A stretch of 9,842 nucleotides of DNA from an uncultured Neomegalonema sp. Lineage in GTDB: Bacteria > Pseudomonadota > Alphaproteobacteria > Rhodobacterales > Rhodobacteraceae. The DNA lies in contig CALGNW010000299.1 in NCBI GenBank assembly GCA_937958345.1, positions 1 through 9,842 on the forward strand, written 5' to 3'. The position numbers and the translations under genes were made by a program. Under the pieces are notes generated by a model. It made no database searches and had not been told where the DNA came from. It saw only the letters and a list, made by a program, of their open reading frames with translations. Below, piece after piece: positions 1 to 5,815 of this stretch (its first letter is position 1; every line of letters starts with the position of its first letter).

Positions 1-431
1 CGGCGGTTATCTTCGCGCCATCCCATTTCAGCGGCATACGATCCGAGATATCCGCCAGCGATATGATGGTGAACGCCGATTTCGGAGCGACGGGCACGAC
101 TAAAGAATGACTCAGCTTGGTTCGTGCAAGCGCCATCGTCAGCTTTGTATTGAATCCGGTGATTGACGCGCTTTATCTGAAAAGCCGCAGTCAGTTTGTC
201 CCAGTGACTGGCTTCATCCGCATGAACGGTAGTTCCCTTGGCGATGTTAGCGCGGGCAAAGGCCACGCCTTCAGCTTCGGACTTGCCAACGGTCGTTAAA
301 GTGCGTCCACCACGCAGACGCGCGACGATAATGACTTGGCGCTTGCCCGTCTGGTTCTCGGCAAGGCGACGGTCGATCCCTTCTCCTGCATTTTGCAATC
401 CAGCGGCGATCTTCTGACGCTGTTTCTCGTG
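1..431 (-). pseudogene. IS1595/ISXO2-family transposase, truncated C-terminal part
   Basis: The minus strand is open from 431 to the window edge and encodes the C-terminal half of a DDE transposase of the ISXO2-like IS1595 group, which would cut and paste the element. Visible landmarks in order are DRRLAENQTGKRQVIIVARL, GGRTLTTVGKSEAEGVAFA, VHADEASHW (probable second catalytic Asp), KRVNHRIQY, CTNQAESFFSRARRSE (Asn/Glu region of the third catalytic position), IGVHHHIAG and AAEMGWREDNRR, all typical of the family. A TGA lies in frame at 432-434. None of the expected upstream part (zinc-ribbon N-terminus, first catalytic Asp in a VDGAYFGG-like motif) is seen in any minus frame between 434 and 628. 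The gene is therefore 5'-truncated and presumably dead. Its true C-terminus and the terminal inverted repeat would lie beyond position 1. Confidence 0.85.
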
Positions 432-628
432 TCATTTGGCGGCGACCCCGAAACACCAGTCCGCATCGGGTGGCCTGCGCTTGTGGTCATCGGCGCGGGA
501 CGGTCGGGGGCCGGCTGGTGAAACGGCATTGATCCCCGAATTATCCTGACCCCCGCGTCTTAGCGGTTGCCTCGCGGTCTCTGCGCCATATGCTGTCCTT
601 TAACGCGATCCGCGACAGGGAACAGCCC
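432..628. other. Gap between transposase remnant and ligase gene
   Basis: This 197-bp stretch has no convincing gene. The reading frame of the transposase remnant is interrupted at 432-434, and nothing beyond that point resembles the missing transposase N-terminus. Short frames here have no ribosome binding site and no recognisable motif. The right end holds a possible promoter for the downstream ligase gene. Confidence 0.5.
567..594 (+). promoter_or_regulatory. Possible sigma70-type promoter for the PaaK-like ligase
   Basis: A TTGCCT hexamer at 567-572 and a TATGCT hexamer at 589-594 are separated by 16 bp, close to the housekeeping consensus. Transcription would begin near 601 and leave a leader of about 28 nt before the ATG at 629. 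The upstream in-frame ATG at 590 would fall inside the -10 element, which agrees with the later start. This comes from sequence matching only. Confidence 0.35.
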
Positions 629-1846
629 ATGACAACCGACCTCGACCCGCGCGAAACGCGCTCTCACGACGAACGCGAGATCGCGCTGCTTCAGGCGCTT
701 CAGCACACATTTGTCGAGGCGCATAAACACAGTGCGCATTACGCCAAGACGCTTGACGGGTTTGACGTCGATCAGCTGACCTCGCGCGCCGCACTGGCCA
801 CGCTTCCGGTGCTGAGAAAATCCGACCTGATGGCCGCGCAGGAGGCCGCGCCTCCGTTCGGCGGTCTTGGAACCCAAGCGCCGGATGCCATGGCGCGGGT
901 GTTCCTCTCTCCCGGTCCGATTGCCGAACCGCAGGGGGCCGAGGGCGATGTCTGGCGGTTTTCGCGGGCGCTGAGAGCCGCCGGATTTGCGCAGGGCGAT
1001 ATCGCCCATAACTGCTTTTCCTATCACCTGACTCCGGCGGGCTTCATGTTTGATGCCGCTGCCCGCGCGCTGGGCTGTGCCGTCTTTCCGGGCGGTATCG
1101 GCAACACCGAACAACAGGCGCTGGCCATGCGCCGCTATGGCACGACCGCCTATGCGGGCACGCCCGATTTCCTGAAGATCATTCTGGAAAAGGCCGATGA
1201 GACGGGCGCGCCTGTCACGACCATCAGGAAAATGTCGGTGGGTGGCGGGCCGCTCTTTCCCGACCTGCGCGCATGGTACGAGGATCGCGGCATTTCCTGC
1301 CTGCAAAACTACGGCACGGCGGATGTCGGCCTGATTGCTTACGAGACCCCCGCGAAAGAGGGCCTGATTATCGACGAGGATGTGCTGGTCGAGATTGTGC
1401 GCCCCGGAACCGGCGATCCCGTGCCCGAGGGCGAGGTCGGCGAGGTTGTCGTCACCGTCTTTGATCCGGCCTATCCGCTGATCCGCTTTGCGACGGGCGA
1501 TCTGTCGGCGGTGATGGCGGGCGTCTGTCCGACGGGCCGCACCAATATGCGCCTCAAGGGCTGGATGGGCCGCGCGGATCAGACCACCAAGGTCAAGGGC
1601 ATGTTCGTCCACCCCGAACAGGTTGCACGGGTCGCGAAAAAGCACGGGCTGGAAAAAGTCCGCCTCGAAGTCACCGAGTCAGAGGGCCGCGACAGCATGG
1701 TTCTGATTTGCGAGGGCGCGGGCGATGCCGATGCGGTCGCCGCCACGCTGCAATCGGAATCCCGCCTCAAGGGCGACGTCCGTTTTGTTGCGGCGGGCGA
1801 TCTGCCCAATGACGGCAAGGTGATCGACGACAAACGCGCGCTCTAA
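629..1846 (+). CDS. PaaK-like (phenylacetate--CoA ligase family) AMP-forming ligase
   Basis: This 405-aa cytoplasmic protein resembles phenylacetate-CoA ligase family enzymes of the ANL superfamily, which activate a carboxylate with ATP and usually transfer it to CoA. The substrate cannot be read from the sequence. An aromatic-box-like YGTADVGLIAYE lies at residues 228-239, IRFATGD at 285-291, and the hinge/A8-like GRADQTTKVKGMFVHPEQV at 314-332. DLPNDGKVIDDKR at 391-403 probably holds the C-terminal catalytic lysine. The usual SSGTTG phosphate loop is replaced by LSPGPIAEPQG at 93-103. As I recall, this swap defines a known PaaK-related subgroup that also has the HNCFSYHLTPAG-like segment seen at 127-138. 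The ATG at 629 is preferred over that at 590 because AGGGA lies about 8 nt before it. The gene stands alone between a transposon remnant and convergent lipoprotein genes. Catalytic CoA-ligase activity is inferred. Confidence 0.85.
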   Translation: MTTDLDPRETRSHDEREIALLQALQHTFVEAHKHSAHYAKTLDGFDVDQLTSRAALATLPVLRKSDLMAAQEAAPPFGGLGTQAPDAMARVFLSPGPIAEPQGAEGDVWRFSRALRAAGFAQGDIAHNCFSYHLTPAGFMFDAAARALGCAVFPGGIGNTEQQALAMRRYGTTAYAGTPDFLKIILEKADETGAPVTTIRKMSVGGGPLFPDLRAWYEDRGISCLQNYGTADVGLIAYETPAKEGLIIDEDVLVEIVRPGTGDPVPEGEVGEVVVTVFDPAYPLIRFATGDLSAVMAGVCPTGRTNMRLKGWMGRADQTTKVKGMFVHPEQVARVAKKHGLEKVRLEVTESEGRDSMVLICEGAGDADAVAATLQSESRLKGDVRFVAAGDLPNDGKVIDDKRAL

Positions 1847-1855
1847 GGTCGCGCA

Positions 1856-1882
1856 GCGCCCCGCACCCCCGCGGGGGCGTTT
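1856..1882 (+). terminator. GC-rich hairpin between convergent genes
   Basis: GCGCCCC at 1856-1862 can pair with GGGGCGT at 1874-1880, with one G-T pair and an 11-nt loop, and is followed by a short T run. The nested CCCCCGCGGGGG at 1866-1877 is itself a perfect palindrome. It sits 10 bp after the ligase stop and touches the stop of the convergent lipoprotein gene. The weak T-tract makes this only a candidate terminator. Confidence 0.4.
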
Positions 1883-2103
1883 CAGCCCTCGTCGCTGCCT
1901 TGATCATCGCCGTCGTTAAACGGGTTAACAACGTCGACCGCCGTGCCGACAACATCGGTTGTGATATCGACCGTCCCCACGACGACATCCGTTGCGATGC
2001 TGGCGGTTCCGACCACAACGTCGGTCGCGACACCCGCGACCGTCCCGACGATGCAGCCCGAAAGCGAAAATGATACGAGCAGTGCGCTTACAGTACGAAA
2101 CAT
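1882..2103 (-). CDS. Small repeat-containing lipoprotein (resembles the NF038104 family)
   Basis: This 73-aa protein has a short signal peptide (MFRTVSALLVSFS) ending in a lipobox L14-S15-G16-C17, so a lipid-anchored mature form of 57 residues is expected in the envelope. Residues 25-57 are three 11-residue repeats (VATDVVVGTAS, IATDVVVGTVD, ITTDVVGTAVD), followed by an acidic tail, NPFNDGDDQGSDEG. This layout, a lipobox followed by GxVxGxxxD-type valine/threonine/aspartate repeats, resembles the widespread but uncharacterised NF038104 lipoprotein family, which I name from memory. A purine-rich GGGGGA lies upstream of the ATG. It is convergent with the ligase gene and shares its strand with the next lipoprotein, about 245 bp away, so co-transcription is uncertain. 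No function can be assigned. Confidence 0.8.
   Translation of the reverse strand: MFRTVSALLVSFSLSGCIVGTVAGVATDVVVGTASIATDVVVGTVDITTDVVGTAVDVVNPFNDGDDQGSDEG
1933..2031 (-). repeat. Three 11-residue (33-bp) coding repeats in the small lipoprotein
   Basis: Three consecutive 33-bp units encode [VI][AT]TDVV(V)GT-type repeats. The protein repeats are well conserved while the DNA copies have diverged at synonymous positions. This suggests an old duplication kept by selection on the protein, not a recent slippage tract. Confidence 0.7.
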
Positions 2104-2348
2104 TTGAGGGTCCCCCGACCGAATTGTTGTTCCGGGATTTAAGATAGCGGGGACCTACGAAGAAAGCTTGAACACCGTCCAAAATATATTTGATTTTTCA
2201 GGGTTTTTACGAATTTAACCACGCTCGCATCCGCCTGCCTCACGCGTTTGCCGGTTTTCCGGCGCTAAATACACGCATCGCGATATTCCGGGGCGGCGGT
2301 TTCTGCCGGGGCTGGGCGAGCCTCAACCCGACCCCGCGCAGCATTGTC

Positions 2349-2738
2349 TTAGTTCGTTGCGGGAATACGCCGGGCCGCCGATTGGATACGGGCATTGTAT
2401 TTCGCCTCGGCGGCGGCGGCCAGACGCTCGCCCTCGGTAACCATGCGCTTTCCTCTGACGATTTTGGCCTGCCCGTCGTCAATATTGGCTTCGCCCGAGG
2501 CGATCTCTTTCTCACCCTTACGGATTTGCTTTTCGCCTTTGCCGATCAGCGCGCGTCCTTCTGCGGCGGATGCCTGCGCCTTGTTCCATTCCTTGCCGAG
2601 CGCAGCCACCTCGCCGCCCTCCAGCGCAAGACGGCTTCCGAAGGACGGCGCTTCGGTTTTCGCGGCACAGCCGGACAGGGCGACGGCGGCACAGACGGTG
2701 ATTACAGCAGCACGAAGCGTTGGGATGCGGATTGACAT
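2349..2738 (-). CDS. Lipoprotein with a glycine-punctuated heptad repeat
   Basis: This 129-aa predicted lipoprotein has a signal peptide (residues 1-23) and a lipobox L21-S22-G23-C24. After a linker, residues 65-106 form six uninterrupted heptads of the pattern I-x-x-G-[EK]-x-x, with Ile or Val at 65, 72, 79, 86, 93 and 100 and Gly at 68, 75, 82, 89, 96 and 103. Charged residues fill most other positions. This predicts an amphipathic helix or coiled coil with a glycine face for close packing, reminiscent of the heptads in YhgE/Pip-type envelope proteins. The start at 2738 is chosen because AGGAGA precedes it at good spacing. The in-frame ATG at 2771 has no ribosome binding site and would put 11 charged residues before the signal peptide. 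I recognise no named family. A structural or scaffolding role in the envelope is a guess. Confidence 0.75.
   Translation of the reverse strand: MSIRIPTLRAAVITVCAAVALSGCAAKTEAPSFGSRLALEGGEVAALGKEWNKAQASAAEGRALIGKGEKQIRKGEKEIASGEANIDDGQAKIVRGKRMVTEGERLAAAAEAKYNARIQSAARRIPATN
2421..2546 (-). repeat. Six-heptad repeat tract (IxxGExx)
   Basis: Six 21-bp coding units give perfect phase of Ile/Val and Gly every seven residues (residues 65-106 of the lipoprotein). DNA units are divergent while the Ile and Gly positions are kept, so the periodicity appears to be selected at protein level. Confidence 0.7.
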
Positions 2739-2824
2739 GAACAGTCTCCTTGTTTGCGTTTCACCTGACATAGCGGCTTTAGCACTGTGAGAAAAACGAA
2801 TAATAATTGGCGTTCAGGCAAGAT

Positions 2825-3736
2825 TTACTCATTTGACGCAGGCGCGTCGGATATATCGTCCAGATCATCGAGGATTTCGTCCTGCAGCGTGTCCCATACA
2901 CGGGCGAGGCGTTGCAGCTCGGTCAGCACCACCTCGCGCAAATCCTCGTCCAGCTCGGCGCGGGTCACCGCATAGCACGGATAGGCAAAGGGCGGCGCAT
3001 TGGGAACAAGGAACAGCGCGCCGCTGTCGATATGCTCGCGCACGATACGGGCCGGAAAATACCCCGCCCGCTTGTTGCGGATAACAAAATCGAGGGCCAG
3101 CGCGCCGATTGAAAAGGTCGTGCGCGGGATCGGCATGTCAGGAAAGGCGGCGCTGTGATGTGTCGCAAATTCCGATCCCCAATCGACAAAAATATACCGC
3201 TCGTCAAAATCGGTGGTGATGTCAGGGTCGCCCCCGACCATCACCAACTCTTCCTCGAACAGCGCGCTTACCTTCAGTCCGGGCCGCAATTCGGGCCGGT
3301 AGGTGATCGCGACATCGAGGCTGCCCTCCATCATCATCTGGACCAGCCGTTCAGGGCTTCCGGTTTCAACCTTGAATGCGGTGCGCGGCAGTCGGGTTTC
3401 AAGGCGCGATACCAGCCGCATCGCCATGCGCGGCAACAGGCTGGGGCTTGCACCGATCAGCAAAGTCCGCTCGAACGTCTCCGGCACGGCCACCAGATGC
3501 CGCGCCTCCTCCCAGATCCGCAGGGACGAGATTGCAAACCGCTCTAACTGGCGGCCCGCAGGGGTCAGCGACACCCCGGCCTTCGAGCGTTCAAAAACCA
3601 CCTGACCCAGCAGGTCCTCCAGCTTTCGCACCCGCAAACTGACGGCGGATTGTGTGATGTGCAGCTTTTCGGCGGCGGCAACAAAGCTTCCCCCGCGTAT
3701 GACGGCAAGGAACGTGCGGGCGAGGGCGATATCCAT
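2825..3736 (-). CDS. LysR-type transcriptional regulator
   Basis: This 303-aa protein has the usual LysR length. The N-terminal winged helix-turn-helix covers about residues 1-60, with ARTFLAVIRGGSFVAAAEKL, the recognition-helix region ITQSAVSLRVRKLE and FERSKAGVSLTPAG. The remaining ~215 residues match the periplasmic-binding-protein-like effector domain, including LLIGASPSLLP, SLDVAITYRPE, LVMVGGDPD and a VDWGSEF segment. It binds DNA in the cytoplasm in response to an unknown small molecule. No divergent target gene is next to it: both neighbours read on the same strand. A 22-bp perfect inverted repeat lies 11 bp upstream of the ATG and suggests autoregulation. There is no clear Shine-Dalgarno sequence before the ATG, so the leader may be very short. 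The HTH somewhat resembles HdfR-like regulators, but no target can be named. Confidence 0.93.
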   Translation of the reverse strand: MDIALARTFLAVIRGGSFVAAAEKLHITQSAVSLRVRKLEDLLGQVVFERSKAGVSLTPAGRQLERFAISSLRIWEEARHLVAVPETFERTLLIGASPSLLPRMAMRLVSRLETRLPRTAFKVETGSPERLVQMMMEGSLDVAITYRPELRPGLKVSALFEEELVMVGGDPDITTDFDERYIFVDWGSEFATHHSAAFPDMPIPRTTFSIGALALDFVIRNKRAGYFPARIVREHIDSGALFLVPNAPPFAYPCYAVTRAELDEDLREVVLTELQRLARVWDTLQDEILDDLDDISDAPASNE

Positions 3737-3746
3737 GGGAAAAACT

Positions 3747-3768
3747 CATAATAACCACGAGTATTATG
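3747..3768. promoter_or_regulatory. LysR-type operator: 7-bp inverted repeat, 8-bp spacer
   Basis: CATAATA at 3747-3753 and TATTATG at 3762-3768 are exact inverse complements separated by 8 bp, giving an AT-rich dyad containing the T-N11-A signature of LysR operators. It sits 11-32 bp upstream of the lysR ATG, where -10-like sequences also fall, so a bound regulator would cover its own promoter. The identification is from symmetry and position; no binding data are available. Confidence 0.6.
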
Positions 3769-3868
3769 CGTTTTACTACAGATCAGCACTGGATGTAACT
3801 GTCATTGTGCCAAACCGGCCCGACCCTCACCCCACACCAAACCGGGCGGGATGGCATCTAGGGAGGCG

Positions 3869-3899
3869 GCCCATCGCCACAATCCGGCGATGGGCTTTT
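3869..3899. terminator. Strong 10-bp hairpin with T4 on the plus strand, just past msrA
   Basis: GCCCATCGCC at 3869-3878 pairs perfectly with GGCGATGGGC at 3886-3895 around a 7-nt loop, followed by TTTT at 3896-3899. It begins only 7 nt past the msrA stop codon, as an msrA terminator would, but on the minus strand the stem is followed by GC-rich sequence with no U-tract. The U-tract is on the plus strand, where no gene is annotated upstream. It may be an imperfect bidirectional terminator or the 3' end of a plus-strand RNA. Confidence 0.6.
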
Positions 3900-3902
3900 C
3901 TA

Positions 3903-4580
3903 TCAGCTTTTCGGCAGGCCCTTATAGGCCAGCGGTCCCCAAACCCGCTGCACGGTCTGGTTCCGTCGGCATCCGTTGCGGTAATAGCGATAGCGGATCG
4001 GATTTTTCGTATGATAATCCTGATGATACGTCTCGGCAGGATAAAACGTCGATGTCGGCAGAATAGGCGTCACAATCGGCTTTTTCGGCCAGTCACCCAG
4101 CGACAGCGCGGCCTTTGATGCCTCGGCGGCGGCGCGTTGGGCGTCGGTCGCGAAAACGGCTGTGCGGTATTGCGGGCCGCGATCACAGAACTGCCCGCCC
4201 GGATCGGTCACATCGACCGAATGCCAGAAAGCGGTCAGCAGATCGTCATAACTTACGATCTTCGGGTCATAGATAACCTGCAAAGCCTCGTAATGCGGCG
4301 CGCCATTGCCCTTGTAGTGGGTTTTGTAGGTCGGGTTCGGAATGGTCCCGCCGGTATACCCCGAGGTGGTCGAGATCACGCCCGGCAGCAGGTCCATATC
4401 GGATTCGATGCACCAAAAGCACCCGCCCGCAAAAACAGCCACGTCCTGTCCGGCAGCCGGTTGCGGCAGCGGTGCCATTTCATTGTTGGCAACCGACGGC
4501 GTCGGTGCCGACGTGCATCCGACCAGAACCGCAAAAGCGAGCGCGGCCACGCCCGCCTTAGAAATCAATCGCGAGACCAT
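3903..4580 (-). CDS. msrA: Peptide-methionine (S)-S-oxide reductase, lipoprotein form
   Basis: MsrA reduces methionine-S-sulfoxide in proteins back to methionine. This 225-aa copy has the catalytic motif GGCFWCIESD with C54, GYTGG at 74-78, HYEALQVIYDP at 96-106, the signature GGQFCDRGPQYRT at 128-140, YHQDYHTKNPIRYRYYRNGC at 185-204 with the probable resolving Cys C204, and the terminal VWG. Residues 1-21 form a signal peptide ending in a lipobox L19-V20-G21-C22. The enzyme is therefore probably exported and lipid-anchored, acting on oxidised envelope proteins, and would need an extracytoplasmic source of reducing power. The start at 4580 is chosen for its purine-rich GGGAAAAGA leader and the intact signal peptide. 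It overlaps the end of the upstream SDHAF4-like gene by 23 bp, which suggests translational coupling. Confidence 0.93.
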   Translation of the reverse strand: MVSRLISKAGVAALAFAVLVGCTSAPTPSVANNEMAPLPQPAAGQDVAVFAGGCFWCIESDMDLLPGVISTTSGYTGGTIPNPTYKTHYKGNGAPHYEALQVIYDPKIVSYDDLLTAFWHSVDVTDPGGQFCDRGPQYRTAVFATDAQRAAAEASKAALSLGDWPKKPIVTPILPTSTFYPAETYHQDYHTKNPIRYRYYRNGCRRNQTVQRVWGPLAYKGLPKS

Positions 4581-4734
4581 TCTTTTCCCAATCTCCAAAC
4601 CGCACCGGCTCTGCACCGTTGCGTCCGCCCTGTTCGGGCGGTAATGCCACGGCCTGTTCCGCTTTTTTGCGGTCAGCCGCCTCCTTTAAGGCCCGTTCCG
4701 CAATCTCGGGATCGGGCCGCTTATCGGTCGTCAT
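4558..4734 (-). CDS. SDHAF4/DUF1674-family succinate dehydrogenase assembly factor
   Basis: This 58-aa cytoplasmic protein has a charged helical N-terminal half (PEIAERALKEAADRKKAEQA) and the conserved C-terminal signature NGAEPVRFGDWEKNGLAIDF. That ending is the hallmark of the DUF1674 family, whose eukaryotic members (yeast Sdh8, human SDHAF4) help assemble the flavinylated SdhA subunit into respiratory complex II. The bacterial role is inferred from the family. The ATG at 4734 is preferred, with AGGA upstream. An in-frame GTG at 4767 would add 11 residues but lacks family support. It is the first gene of a two-gene unit with msrA, with which it overlaps by 23 bp. No sdh genes are in the window. 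Confidence 0.85.
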   Translation of the reverse strand: MTTDKRPDPEIAERALKEAADRKKAEQAVALPPEQGGRNGAEPVRFGDWEKNGLAIDF

Positions 4735-4816
4735 GCTGCAATCCTGTCCATACTGGCCATAATGCACCTATATAGCCTAGTGAGACCGAGAGACCAAAAC
4801 GAGGCGGCACACGGAA
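4735..4816. promoter_or_regulatory. Divergent promoter region between SDHAF4-like gene and htpX
   Basis: This 82-bp gap must carry promoters for both directions. A TATATA at 4769-4774 could serve as a -10 element on either strand. On the minus strand it is preceded at 17-bp spacing by TTGGTC (4792-4797), a fair -35 for the SDHAF4-msrA unit. No good -35 is seen on the plus strand for htpX. The assignment is tentative. Confidence 0.4.
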
Positions 4817-5815
4817 ATGTCAGGCAAGAATACGCTTAAAACTCTGCTGTTACTGATCACCATGGCGGCGCTATTCATGGCAGTCGGCTGGCTGATCGGC
4901 GGAACCGGCGGCATGCTGCTGGCTCTGGCGGCGGCGGCGGGAACCAACGTTTTCGCGTGGTGGAACAGCGGAAAGATGGTGCGCCGGATGCAGGGCGCAC
5001 ACGAATTACAGCGCGCGCAATCGCCCGAGCTTTACCGCATGGTCGAGGTTCTGGCGGCGCGGGCCGAGATTCCCGTACCGAAGTTGTATGTGATGGAATC
5101 GGACCAGCCGAACGCCTTTGCCACGGGCCGTAACCCCGAAAACGGTGCGGTTTGCGTGACGACCGGCATCATCAAGGCCCTGACGGCGGACGAGCTGGCG
5201 GGCGTGATCGCGCATGAAATGGCGCATATCCGGAATTACGACACGCTGACGATGACCTTCACCGGTACGATGGCGGGCGCGATTTCGATGCTGTCCCAGT
5301 ATGTTTTCTGGTTCGGAGGCGGACGCCGCGACGGGCCGCTGGGCGGGCTGGGCCTGCTGGTTGCGGCGATTGTTGCCCCGATGGCCGCACTGGTGGTGCG
5401 GATGTTTGTCAGCCGCACGCGCGAATACGAGGCCGATCGCCTCGGCGCGCATATCTCGGGCAAACCGATGGCGCTTGCCTCGGCGCTGGAGAAGATCGCG
5501 GCGATGAGCAAGCGCCACGTCCTGCGGCGCGCGCGGCGTCATCCGGCGCTGGCCCATATGTTCATCATCAACCCGCTAACGGGCGGCAACGCGGATTCGT
5601 GGTTCTCGACCCATCCCGCGATTGAAAACCGCATCGCCCAGTTAAAGGATATTGCCCGCCAGATGGGACGCATCGCACCCGTGCCGATTCCGCAGGCACT
5701 GCCCCCGGTCGAGGGCCATGCCCCGCGCCATCGCAGCTCGCCCTGGGCGATGCCGCGCACACGCCAACAGCTCGGCGACCAACAGATAGCCGCCCGACAG
5801 GTAACCGGAGAGTGA
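4817..5815 (+). CDS. htpX: Membrane zinc metalloprotease HtpX (M48 family)
   Basis: HtpX degrades misfolded integral membrane proteins together with FtsH. This 332-aa protein has two N-terminal hydrophobic segments (about 8-28 and 30-48). The zinc motif HEMAH is at 133-137, giving ligands H133 and H137 and catalytic E134. Further hydrophobic segments lie at about 143-165 and 175-196, and the third-ligand motif SRTREYEAD is at 199-207 (E203). The conserved INPL and STHPAIENRI elements near the end of the catalytic domain are present. The active site faces the cytoplasm in the family. A Pro/Arg/Gln-rich tail of about 50 residues follows IAQLKDIARQMG, so the protein is somewhat longer than the ~290 residues of the E. 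coli enzyme. Its stop overlaps the rsmB start as GTGA. It heads a three-gene operon. Confidence 0.95.
   Translation: MSGKNTLKTLLLLITMAALFMAVGWLIGGTGGMLLALAAAAGTNVFAWWNSGKMVRRMQGAHELQRAQSPELYRMVEVLAARAEIPVPKLYVMESDQPNAFATGRNPENGAVCVTTGIIKALTADELAGVIAHEMAHIRNYDTLTMTFTGTMAGAISMLSQYVFWFGGGRRDGPLGGLGLLVAAIVAPMAALVVRMFVSRTREYEADRLGAHISGKPMALASALEKIAAMSKRHVLRRARRHPALAHMFIINPLTGGNADSWFSTHPAIENRIAQLKDIARQMGRIAPVPIPQALPPVEGHAPRHRSSPWAMPRTRQQLGDQQIAARQVTGE

Noticed and set aside
869..940. Missing SSGTTG phosphate loop in the PaaK-like ligase as evidence of a dead or new enzyme
   Set aside because: As I recall, LSPGPI-type replacement is shared by a known PaaK-related subgroup with the other motifs intact, so it is a family trait, not decay in this gene.
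560..1645. 361-codon open frame on the minus strand
   Set aside because: It is antisense to the PaaK-like ligase, is rich in Arg/His/Gln as expected of a shadow frame in GC-rich DNA, and shows no family motif or ribosome binding site.
2250..2263. Small hairpin GCCGGTTTTCCGGC downstream of the heptad lipoprotein
   Set aside because: The stem is only 5 bp, lies about 85 bp past the stop codon and has no T-tract on the minus strand, so it is not convincing as a terminator.
2190..2735. 181-codon plus-strand open frame
   Set aside because: It is antisense to the heptad lipoprotein, which has a signal peptide, lipobox and AGGAGA ribosome binding site; the plus frame has no recognisable start signal or domain.
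4137..4775. 212-codon plus-strand open frame
   Set aside because: It lies antisense to msrA and the SDHAF4-like gene, both of which have clear family motifs; its own translation has none.
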